A DNA stretch of 64,000 nucleotides from Caenorhabditis elegans. Taxonomy: Eukaryota; Nematoda; Chromadorea; Rhabditida; Rhabditidae. This document shows, piece by piece, positions 1 to 10,368 of the stretch; the stretch's first letter is position 1, and the number at the start of each line of letters is the position of its first letter. The notes under the pieces were generated by a model. The model saw nothing but the letters and a program-made list of their open reading frames with translations. It did not search any database and was not told where the DNA came from. The position numbers and the translations under genes are program-made. Location: contig NC_003280.10 in NCBI RefSeq assembly GCF_000002985.6, positions 7,126,501 through 7,190,500 of the forward strand. Reading direction: 5' to 3'.

Positions 1-469
1 GAAAAATTCCTGAATATACATATAAAAGTGTCGATTACAGGCAAATTGCATCAAAATTCAATAAAAATTCTAATTCCCCATCTGAACATGTAGACTTGTT
101 GTTAGTGAAAAATTTGGAAATTGGCAGTTGACACGTCATAGACCTACCAGGGAATACCATGCATAACTACTGAATCTATTTGGAGATGATTTGATGTATT
201 TTACAAAAAAGATAATGCTCAAGTGACACACAAAATGCGACTGTTTCCTTCATGGAATGTATATTTGGTCAATTATTACTAAACAACGCTCCGATTGTGG
301 CAATAATGATCAATTAAGTAACAGGTGGGTCAACGCCATGTATAAAGATACAATGCGCAACTGACGATGACTCTCCTTTCCTTCTAATCTTGTGCATTGT
401 CTCCTTATTTTCAGCTGCCTGAGAGACTGTACGTACGTGACTGCTCTAACATTTTTTACAGGATTTGCA

Positions 470-2426
470 ATGTATTTAAACGTGAGTTGAGTTTTCCTTC
501 TTTCATCTTTAGTTTGGCATTTCAGAACTTTGACCCAATTAACGCTGTGTTTGATAATGAAATAATTCTGGACAAGATTTTGAACAATGTATCGAAATAT
601 GTTTTTCCCTTGATACCGTTAAGGGTAAGTTGTATCATGGTTTAAAAAAGTCACAAAATCTAAATCACCAATGACAATGGAATTTATATTTAGCTGATAA
701 AGAAAAGTTTCAACGAAGCAGTTCTGCATAAAATCCGGAAAGATCATCGTGAAGTCGTCCTTCATACTGCATACCATTGTGATGTAGCAGATGAATACAC
801 AGAATACATGGGAACTGATTATGAGTGCCGTTACTGTTACATATATTTAAACTATCAGAAGGTAACCAGTAACAAGATGTCTTCATTTTTTAGGTAAGAA
901 AAGCATTTTTAAATAATTTTTGCGTATGTTAATTACAGATTTCTAAAAGATACTGTAGCAGTTAAAATTGTGAAGCTAATTCTTGAACCAGCTCGTGGGT
1001 TTCCATTTAGCCATTTCTGTTTAAATAACGATCTGCTGTTTCACAATATTATTATGAACGATTTAATAGGGAATAACTGTGAGTTGATTAATCGAAGTTT
1101 GAAACAAACCATATTTTCACAGATAAATCGATATTACATTTCGAAGGAATGATTGATATATGTTTACACGGATGCTTTGATTGCATGAGAATAATGTTAA
1201 ACTGTGAAGTATACGGCCCAGCACAAATTAATGTTATTCGTAGAAAAGAACCAAAACACTTTAAAGAACTGGAGTTACCGGAAGTGTAAGTTTTGAGTGA
1301 TTTGATTTTTTTCTGGCTGAACGATTTTTTGAATCATCAACAATATTTCAATGATATGTCAATACTAAGTCATTCAATTCATTCGTTAGAATTTTCGCTA
1401 AATTGAGAACAATCAAATAAATAATCATTCAAGATTTCCCGACTTTGAATGTTTGATTGCGAGAAAGTTAGAAGGAATTGGAATTACTACTTATAATCAA
1501 TTTCATTCAGGATGGCTGACTTGCCGGATGATCCTCCAAATATGGAATTCAAAGTAGGAATAGAGAATTGGGAAATGGAAAGCATCAAGAAAACAAAAAT
1601 TTCATGCGACAAACTTATTTTAAGGTTGTCACACAGTGCTGTTCCAAATCCAAGAATTTGGTACTATAAATATATAACAAGAGAAGTTATTGATATCATT
1701 ATTTCAAACTGGAAAGTGAAGACTGTAAAATTAATAATCACAATTAATAATATGGAAGAGTTTATTACAATTCCTGAACAATTTCATTTATTCACTAAAG
1801 AACGACTTGGTGATCCAATCTCAACTCATCCAATTTCTAAAAATTCATTGGAGAAAGTGGAACTAGATCTACGCTTTGGTGTTAATACTTTGGTTAAAAT
1901 GTTTCATAGAAGTGCTGAAATATTACCAACGGATAATATCATTGAAAATGTCCGAAGAATTTTTCCAACCAAGAACATGATTATAACTCTTCCAAATAGT
2001 TTCTCACCACTTCCAGTCGAGCATCATTGCCGTTTTGTTATGATGTTTTTGAGAATGGGATTTCCGAAGGGACAAAGAAATTTCAATGTCACATGGAGAT
2101 TGTTTATTCACGAACCGATTTATGGAACATCACCAGGATTTAAATATAGAAATATGGTGATTCCAGCATTCAACTACAAGCCAAAGCCGTGGGAATACGA
2201 GTCATCACTTCAGAATAATCATTTATATTTTGAGAAAACTGTCAAGTTGCAAGATGAACAGGAATTTTCTTTTTTCAAAGAGGTCAAAATCTGGAAAGGA
2301 AACAAATTCTGTGTCAGAAATGCATATACAAATTGTAATGTAGATATAGATTTGTATTTCGAGTCCAACTTGTTGAAGAAAGTACTAAATACACTCAATA
2401 AAATTGAAAGCCAATCAATTAATTAA
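470..2426 (+). CDS. Caenorhabditis-specific protein with F-box-like N-terminus (509 aa)
   Basis: Six exons join in frame: 470-481, 526-624, 694-893, 939-1078, 1123-1285 and 1511-2426, with GT-AG introns (the first is 44 nt). The start ATG at 470 lies 8 bases after a TTTTTTACAG acceptor at 461 that probably receives a spliced leader. Residues about 10-45 (FDNEIILDKILNNVSKYVFP, then a basic LIKKSFNEAVL stretch) resemble the degenerate F-box of lineage-expanded worm proteins; this is inferred from pattern only. The rest has no motif I recognise and no signal peptide or membrane segment. The last exon alone encodes 305 residues. An inverted, deleted copy lies at 34798-35035, so the locus has been duplicated. 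Exon structure is well supported; function is unknown. Confidence 0.75.
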
Positions 2427-2740
2427 ATGCTTCCGTTGTTAACCTTTTTAATTGCTGCATGTTTTTAAATATTTTATTGCTTTCAATTTTTTTTCATAAA
2501 TTCAAACTTATTTTCTCGTTTTTTGATTTTTCATGAAACTTATCGATGAAAAGTGCCTCAGTCTTTCCCATAGATAATTTGTTATTAATCAAACCTCGGT
2601 GCTGCTCAAACAATTTTCAGCCAATTTATCACTTGCCCAAATCAGTATAGTTTTGGGGAAATACTTTTTGACTACTGGATTTTTGACTACATGGCTTTTT
2701 GACTACGGGCGTCTTTTTCGCTACTGACTAAAAATACTAA
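2427..2740. other. 3' flank with short direct repeats
   Basis: AT-rich 3' flank of the preceding gene. From about 2665 to 2730 the motif TTTTTGACTAC recurs three times with different tails, followed by a diverged fourth copy, directly abutting the foldback element that begins at 2741. No polyadenylation signal of the exact AATAAA form is seen close to the stop codon. The stretch up to about 2657 is shared, inverted, with 34501-34800. Confidence 0.6.
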
Positions 2741-3674
2741 AAATTATAGCAACATTCGCACTTTTGTCTTACCGCATAAAATCCAATGCGCGTGCTCCAA
2801 CCAACCGCAGTTGGCCCATGATCCAAGGGTACACCGAATTGGGGGTACATTTGTTCTTAGGGTACATTCGACATCATCACAATCATTATTAGGGTACATC
2901 CACCGGTTTGTTCAGAGGGTACATCCATAAGATTTTTATAGGGTACATCGGCACTATGTTCCAAGGGTACATCCAATTTTCAAGGGGTACAACGGATTTT
3001 TATAACTGAAATTTCTTAGAGTTGTGATTTCTCATTTTTTTCACATAGGATCATAATTTTTTGTTTTTTAACTGCCGTATTGAACCATAGTTTTGTTTCT
3101 TGATTTCAATTTCATTTCGCATTAGTATTTTTGATAAATAATTCACAAAATCGAAATCTAGAAACAAAACTATGAATTTATTCGAATTTTTCAATACAGC
3201 AGTTAAAAAACGAAAAAATTGTGATCATATGCAAAAAAGATGATGAGTGTTATGTATTCGATGTTATGTATTCGATGTTATGTATTCGACAATGTTATGT
3301 ATTCGAGGCTGAACCAGGAGGCTAAGACGAGTAGTTTATTATTACATAAATAACAAAGGAATAAATAGAAAGTTAGTATACATAGATCATGAGTTCACGT
3401 TGCACGATCTTCATATCCACGTTGAGGGCTAGGTACACGTAGATACCCAACACCTTTGAAAATTGGATGTACCCTTGGAACATAGTGCCGATGTACCCTA
3501 TGAACAAACCGGTGGATGTAGCCTAAGAATGATTGTGATGATGTCGAATGTACCCTAAGAACAAATGTACCCCCAATTCGGTGTACCCTTGGATCATGGG
3601 CCAACTGCGGTTGGTTGGAGCACGCGCATTGGATTTTATGCGGTAAGACAAAAGTGCGAACGTAGCTATAATTT
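2741..3674. repeat. Nested foldback (inverted-repeat) element with GGGTACAT array
   Basis: The outer arms, 2741 to about 2985 and about 3440-3674, are near-perfect reverse complements; both ends carry ATTATAGC next to TTCGCACTTTTGTCTTACC. Within each arm GGGTACAT (or its complement) recurs about eight times at 17-32 base spacing. Inside is a second inverted repeat (about 3046-3112 against 3152-3232) containing TTTTTTAACTGC and ATAGTTTTGTTTC. The region 3233-3424 has no partner on the left side and looks like an insertion. No transposase frame is present. It resembles a non-autonomous foldback DNA transposon; I cannot name the family. Confidence 0.85.
3248..3306 (+). repeat. Four-copy 14-base tandem repeat
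   Basis: TGTTATGTATTCGA occurs at 3248, 3262, 3276 and 3293; the last copy is offset by a CAA insertion. It sits in the unpaired part of the foldback element. Confidence 0.9.
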
Positions 3675-3801
3675 ACTCTCTCTCTCTCTCTCTGAAAACG
3701 GGGTCGATAAGTGCAAAATCTACGGGATTTAACACCAAAATTTCAGATGCAAATTTTCAGATACTGAGACCGAGATGGCAGAATTAAATGTTGGTTTTCA
3801 G

Positions 3802-4014
3802 TAGACAGTAACATTATCTTCCGATTGGTATGCTTTTTGCTCCATATTTCCACCATATTTTTACGGGGCTCCCAGTTTTTCACTTACATGTGGTGAAGGA
3901 TCACAGACCAGAAGAAGACGTGTTGTACGTGCTAGAAATGATGACTGGGAGGAAATCGAGTGTGATGATACGGAGACCGAAGTCCGACAGTGTACGGGTC
4001 GTCATCAATGTTGA
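3802..4014 (+). pseudogene. Thrombospondin type-1 (TSP1) repeat fragment
   Basis: Exon 3876-4014 reads CFSLTCGEGSQTRRRR at its start (the first Cys is completed across the junction) and later EVRQCTGRHQC, then TGA TAA. TCG.G.Q.R.R followed by spaced cysteines is the TSP1 signature. A 48-nt GTATGC...CCCAG intron (3828-3875) joins it in frame to 3805-3827, but a TAG at 3802 closes the frame upstream and no Trp-rich start of the domain is found. The foldback element lies just upstream. AATAAA at 4154-4159 could end a transcript. It is either a gene remnant cut by the transposon or the last exon of an undetected secreted protein. Confidence 0.5.
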
Positions 4015-4196
4015 TAAACTCTAATTTTAACAATGAAATTTTATGAAAGTGAATATTTGATTCAGATTAATTTGACAACGAAGGAATTTGATTGTTGTGA
4101 TTACGTAAATGGGTATCAGGGGCGAGATTATTTGTTAAACAGAGATCGAAAATAATAAATGCTTAGGTGAAAAAGTAAAAAAATAGTTCCCTAGTT

Positions 4197-5516
4197 TTAG
4201 TTCGTAAGAGTTGATGGCTCCTCTGAAGTAGATGGCTCGGAGAAGGAGGCTTCAACAAATCCAGTTTGACCATTTTGATCTTCCAGTTGAGCTACTTGCT
4301 GATGCCATGCAGCAGATAAATGAGGCTGAACTACTGGCGCATGCTGTGGATGAGCGTCCCGCCAAACTCGATAGCTGAAATAAATTATTAAAATTTGAAA
4401 TCGTCGTTCTCTCACCCAGGGGTTAATTTCCATTGATAGTAGTATTCGATAAGTTCTCCAACTTTCCGGTAGGGTAGCTAAAATAAAACATTATGAAAAC
4501 TTTTTGAATTTGCAAAATATACAACTAACCCGTAGTCTCCTTATCAGCGAAAAATCTTTTCCATACAGCTCGAGTGACTCTTCAAATGCCTTTGCTTCAC
4601 TCTCATCGAATCCCAATGCATCTGAGCGAACAGTGCGGAATGGGGCATTTATATGAGGAAAAGGGAATGATTCTTTCGCCTTTTCTGTGTCAAAGTTGCT
4701 TCTATACAAAGCACATAGAGCGTCCTCGTCGTCTCGTGATTCGGTGCCAGCTGGTGGACATGGTTGGTCGTGGGCTTTTCGTAAGCCTACTACATCTTTG
4801 AGATAGTTGTCAATAACTTCATCACTTGGCTGATTCGTCTGATCAATTGTCCATAAAATAGTGTCATCTTCTCGAGCAGATTCTGAAGAAATAAATCGAT
4901 ATAGAATCAAAAATCAGATCATTGCTTACCTTCAACCGTTGCTTCATTAAAAAGCGGGACGTCGGCTTGGAAAAGTACTGGATCCACACGAATACTTCTT
5001 TTCCATGGGTCTGGCGGTGGTGCATAGTCGTCATCATCGTCGTCGAAGCCACTCATTGAATTACCCATATCGAAAATTGTTGAGTCGTGCGGTTCTGCAG
5101 CAGCCGAACTTGATTCCCCTACATTCTGAAAAATATAAACATTTTATAATTTCACTTTATCATTTGTAAATTACTTCTTCGGCGATTTCCGTATCTTCAT
5201 TGTTTGCAGATGAATTTTCCGCTGGACGATAGCCATACTTACGTTGAAGTTCTTCAATTGACATTTCTCCCTCATCTTCCAAGTCTGAAAAGAAAAATGA
5301 GTCAGAAGCAAATTAAAGAAATTCACCTTTCAATTCATCTTCGTAGTCCCCTTCATCTAGAAGCTCCTCCTCTTCAATTGTCGCTGGAAAACCATACGTT
5401 GAAGAAATTTGAAAAAATATATATATAAGCATACCTTCATAGTCTTCGCCATTATCATTATCGTCTACATAATCTTCTTCATCAGTGATAGACGAACGAG
5501 AACCCTCTTCATCCAT
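4197..5516 (-). CDS. mier-1: MIER-family ELM2-SANT co-repressor (345 aa)
   Basis: Seven exons in transcript order: 5516-5435, 5383-5327, 5284-5175, 5125-4930, 4882-4530, 4477-4416, 4374-4197; all phases agree. The N-terminus is very acidic (DEEDYVDDNDNGEDYEG). Residues about 54-66 are SIEELQRKYGYRP, the MIER/MI-ER1 hallmark, followed by the ELM2 region and a SANT domain (AKAFEESLELYGKDF and KVGELIEYYYQWKLT). Such proteins recruit and activate class I histone deacetylases in the nucleus. The protein is shorter than human MIER1, ending soon after SANT. The start is the first ATG after a TTTCCAG acceptor at 5529. The 3' end converges on the TSP1 fragment. Symbol from recognition. Confidence 0.88.
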
Positions 5517-6142
5517 ATTCAAAGCCTGGAAACTAACAAAAGTTGTATTAAAAACGGAAAAAGCGAAAATAAGTTAAAGCGGTTTGCGCGTCGACTAAGA
5601 CGTAATTCTCTGTGTGCGGTGTTTGCGGACTTGTTTACAGTAGCTCGCAAAATAAAAAATGATGCAAAGCCAATGGGTGTTTCTAAAAAAGGGGAAGTTA
5701 ATTTTGAAAAAGTAGAAAGCAACACAGATATAACAAAATAGTATAACAATTTATTAAAATGTAATTCAAATGTTCAGTCTGTTAAATGAAGCCGCCCCTA
5801 ATATTAGGCAGCTAATCAAATTTAAAAAGTACAGTAACCAAGAAAGTTTTCAGAAAGGCGCATTACCGAAATCGAGCAGGTCTTACAACGTTCTTCAAGG
5901 AGATTGTTTGGCGCCCAATTCCTCGAACACACGTTCAGCGTGATTTTCAGTGTGTTTTCTCATTTGTTTTCGTGCAATTTCATCCTTATAATGCTAATAT
6001 TATCTGTAATTAATCGTTCCACGATGATACTAATACCAGTAACATCGACGGAGGCACTGACGATCATTTATAAAATATTTGAAACTCAAAAAATTTACTG
6101 AGCAAACGCTTTAGTGTTAGAAACAAGATTTCAATTTTGCAG
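5517..6142. promoter_or_regulatory. Divergent upstream region of mier-1 and gld-3
   Basis: About 620 bases between two head-to-head starts. A GC-richer patch at 5580-5650 (GCGGTTTGCGCGTCGACTAA) is a likely shared promoter core. Small open frames here have no domain and are not convincing. gld-3 has a TTTTGCAG acceptor directly before its ATG, so a spliced leader or an upstream non-coding exon is likely. Confidence 0.5.
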
Positions 6143-9100
6143 ATGGGGGAGCAAAGCCATGAAAAAGATCATGATGAAGCGCACTCCTACAATCCATTCG
6201 TTCGCTCTGCCGTTGAATACGATGCTGACACACGCCTCCAAATGGCAGAAAATGCGGCATCTGCAAGGTATTAAATATGGTTTACGCTTACAACATTCTA
6301 ATACTCCGATTTTAGAAAACTATTTGTATCGTCTGCCCTCAAAGATATTATCGTGAATCCTGAAAACTTCTATCATGATTTCCAGCAATCTGCACAGGTA
6401 AAGGCAACAACTTGTTATGTTACAGTCAAACAATTCAGATGGCGGAGGATGCTAATCAGAGACGACAGGTGTCATACAACACGAAACGAGAGGCTCATAT
6501 TCATCAGCTAAAAGCGCAAGGATTGCCTCTGCCGTCAAATATACCAATGGTTTGACTGCTTCACATTCCACTGATTAACTGATTCAACATTTAGATCGAG
6601 ATTAACCCAACTAGAGTAACCCTCAATATGGAGTTTGAATCCCAATACTATTCACTAATGACCAGGTTAGTTCACCAGTTAAGCGAAAGAAATTGTATTC
6701 ATTTCAGTGACAACGGGGATCACGAGAATGTCGCGTCAATCATGGCAGAAACTAACACCCTCATTCAACTTCCCGATCGTTCTGTCGGAGGAACTACACC
6801 TGATCCATTTGCACAGCAAGTAACCATCACTGGATACTTTGGTGACGTGGATAGAGCACGAATGTTGATGAGAGTACGTTCAACTCTGATTATATGAATA
6901 ATGTTCGTATTTTACAGAGAAACTGTCATTTTACAGTTTTTATGGCACTGTCAAAAATGAAGATGCCACTTCACGAACTTCAGGCACATGTCAGACAGAA
7001 CCCCATTCAAAATGTGGAAATGTCTTTCGTCGATGCTCCAGAAAAGGCAAGCCGATTTAGCTAGTAACCAACAGTATTAATTTTCTTCAGAATGGAATCG
7101 TCACAACCTATCTTCGTATCACCGCCCGCGAAAAGAATCAGCATGAACTGATCGAAGCTGCAAAACGACTGAATGAAATACTTTTCCGCGAGTCTCCGGC
7201 ACCGGAGAATGTTAGCAGATAAACTGAATATATATCCTGAACATTTTGTTTTTCAGAATTTCACTCTCCATTTCACATTGTCAACATACTACGTGGATCA
7301 AGTTCTTGGAAGTTCATCGACGGCGCAACTCATGGTTTGGCTAAAGGATATTTCTATTACATCAGCATTAAATTTCAGCCTGTAATCGAGAGGGAGACAA
7401 CGACAATAATTAGTTATCCATGTTACAATAATCGAAACGAAACTCGTGGAAATATTTATGAAATTAAAGTTGTTGGGAACATTGACAATGTTCTTAAAGC
7501 CAGGAGATACATAATGGTGAGGAGTATGAATACATAGAAAGATATACACTCGAGAATTTACAGGACCTCCTTCCTATTTCGATGTGTTTCAACATTAAAA
7601 ATACTGATATGGCAGAACCGAGCAGAGTTTCTGATCGGAACATACACATGATTATTGATGAGAGTGGGATTATTCTTAAAATGACTCCTTCCGTGTATGA
7701 GCCCGCGGATCTACTGTCAGGAGAGGTTCCGTTGAACTGTGCCAGTCTTCGTTCGAAGGAGTTTAACATAAAGAAGCTGTACACCGCTTATCAAAAAGTT
7801 CTCTCGGTAAGCGCACGTCTCTCTGAAATGAGATTAAGAACAAGTAATTTTCAGAAAAAATTTGATTTCATTGCTCCACAACCAAATGATTATGACAACT
7901 CCATCTGGCATCATTCTCTTCCGGCAAACTTTTTGAAAAATTTCAATATGCCGGTTAGTCATGTTTATTTTACATTTTAGTTCAAAACGAGATTTTTTCA
8001 GTGTCGGGGTGAACTTTCTGATGGTTCAAACGGTCGTCGTCATAGAAGCTCATCAATAGCTTCTTCTCGTTCCAAACACAGTTACATGAGCAAAGGAAAA
8101 CAATTTTCTGAGTCGTCTGGGGGTCCATCAAGGTCTCACACAAGAGTATCTTCGTTTTCCGAAAATTCATGTGAGCAATTTGCCTTTTATGATTGTAAAT
8201 AGTACACACAAATTATACTATAAAATTATTTAAGAAAAGCATATCAAATTTATTTAAATAACAATGATAATAATATTACTACAGAGTGCTTTAAAATCAG
8301 GAAATTTTGCAGCAACCGTCCCTATTATGCAATTTCCAACGCCACATTTTGCACCACCAATGTTAACTCCTCATCATCACATGCTGAAATACGTCTATTT
8401 GCAGCAACATCAGCAAGCTCAGACATTTTTGAAAGGTTGCTATTATATATTTTGTTTCGACAATCATACAAGCTTTCAGGTGCAGCTGGATTACATCCTG
8501 GCACACATATCATGTTCCCTCCACCGATCATCGTCGATGGATCCTTTGGTGCGCGTTATTCTTCAAATATTTATCCATTTTCTTACATAGTTCCACAGAA
8601 CTTTAACTTTTTGAACGGAAATTTCGGTCACCTTTAGAAGATCTCTCGTCATGTTATATATTCATCGTGTAAAATGAGCTCTTCATGAAAAATTTGCCAA
8701 ATTCTGGATAGTTTTAAGCCACAAAATTTTCTCTTGTTCCTCCTACCGCCACTATGTAATATTTGTCTTTTCACCCGGTTGTGATGATCTTATTACGTAA
8801 ATTCAACCACAATAAAGCGTTTAGCTTCCATCAATATTCTATGTCTTCGTAAAAATTATCATTATTGAAATTTTGTGTTTCAGTGTCTGCTCTGCCATTT
8901 GCGGATCCTGTAGTATTTGATGGTTTTCCTTATGTCCACGGATTGTTTCCGGTAAATGAAGGTTGGTTTATTCGTTCAAAGCATCATTGCAACAATCACT
9001 TTCAGCCGAACAACACAGAAATCACCGTGAATCATCACCATCTCTACGATCAACACAAGAAATCAGAAAACCGTCTAGAAACATGGGAAATCGACCATCA

Positions 9101-10368
9101 TCGAGCACAGGTTCTTATTATCCATCGACAACACCTCGTCAACGTGTTTACGAACAAGTTCGAGAAGATGATCTTCGTTCACATATTGGTTCAAGAAGAA
9201 CATCAGTGAATGGAGACGATCAGAATGTTGAAAGCATGCACGACCGTAAGACTATGACAATAATAAAATTGATAAAATCATAATTATTACAGAAGGATAT
9301 GAAAGACAGTACCCACGACAGCATCAAAGACTTCAGAAGGATGATCAACAACGCTGGAAGACAGGAAGTCGTGGAGATATTCACTCAAGTAGAACAATTA
9401 ATGTGCACAGAGACGTTCGCAATTCCAATGAATACGACTTTCATGTGGGAAATTCTGGGCCAGCTAAGAGGTCCCCGTCTTTGGAACAAGTACAATTGCA
9501 AATGACACACCACTTGAAGTTGAAATCGAATGATGTTGATTTGGATCATGAAAAGCTTTATATGCATGAGTCACCGCACAATGATTCTGATACTACAGTT
9601 TCTGCAAGTGGCTTCGGAAATGATTTAATGGATGGAGACTTTGTTCAGAGATTCCTATCCAATGCAAATATCAATGAATCGGGAAGAAGACCAAGAACAG
9701 TTAGCTGTTTTACCGAGAAGTACGTTTTTAAAGTTGAAATTAAAAGAGTTTATAGCTTTTCGTTTACATCATAAATGAGCATTTTTAATTTGCAAAAAAT
9801 ACATATTTAAGCATTCATATAATCAAAACATTTTACAGAGATGGTCAATCCGCCCGATACATCGATTCTGATGGTGCATACAGCGTTGTTGATCATGCAT
9901 CCACACATCAATCTCGTTCATATGATAGCTTCAGAAAAGTTGGCGACAACGGAGTCACAAAAACCATATTGGAACCACGTGCTCGAGTAGAGAAAGATTA
10001 TGGCAAAATAAGCCTAGAACACAAGACGAAATACTCAAATGAGTACGGTGATGAAGAGAAGTCAGCAGAAAATGATACGTCTTCGTTGGGATCTAGACAA
10101 TACAGAATTGATCCAATGAAGTTAATAGCTAGTGTTCGTGAATCGAGTGAGCAACTACCACGTATTCATGAAAGGCAGTTTAGCGATGTTCTGAATGAAA
10201 AAGAAAAAGAGGCAAGTAGTCTATTGGCTTGCCATAATTATCTGTAAAGCTTCAGATCGCCGACAAAAGTATTGAATCTACAGTAACCCAAGATCTTTCG
10301 TTAGGTTTGTAAATCCACAATTGGCTAATTAACATACATATATTTCAGACGAAACATCTACATATTGA
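6143..10368 (+). CDS. gld-3: GLD-3, Bicaudal-C-type KH-domain translational regulator (long form, 969 aa)
   Basis: Twenty exons join in frame: 6143-6267, 6316-6397, 6439-6549, 6595-6665, 6708-6873, 6918-7046, 7091-7210, 7257-7334, 7379-7516, 7564-7806, 7855-7953, 8002-8170, 8313-8435, 8480-8548, 8884-8961, 9006-9245, 9293-9719, 9839-10211, 10256-10304, 10349-10368. The sum is 969 codons plus stop, the length I recall for GLD-3L. Residues about 85-480 hold consecutive KH-like folds (for example IMAETNTLIQLPDRS, then VTITGYFGDVDRARMLM), as in Bicaudal-C; the C-terminal half is Ser/Arg-rich and disordered. Known role: partner of the cytoplasmic poly(A) polymerase GLD-2 and antagonist of FBF in germline sperm/oocyte and mitosis/meiosis choices, in P granules. 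Introns 7047-7090 and 10212-10255 are GC-AG. Confidence 0.93.
8549..8816 (+). promoter_or_regulatory. gld-3: Alternative gld-3 3' end (short isoform) with poly(A) signal
   Basis: If the donor at 8549 is not used, the frame continues to a stop at 8635-8637 (ending LNGNFGHL), giving a 603-residue product that keeps the KH region and lacks the long C-terminus. AATAAA follows at 8811-8816, before the acceptor of the next exon at 8883. This fits a short GLD-3S-type transcript; which published isoform it corresponds to is inference. Confidence 0.6.

Noticed and set aside
5582-5741. Basic frame (RRLRRNSLCAVFADLF) between mier-1 and gld-3
   Set aside because: Short, without initiation context or splice signals, and located in the divergent promoter.
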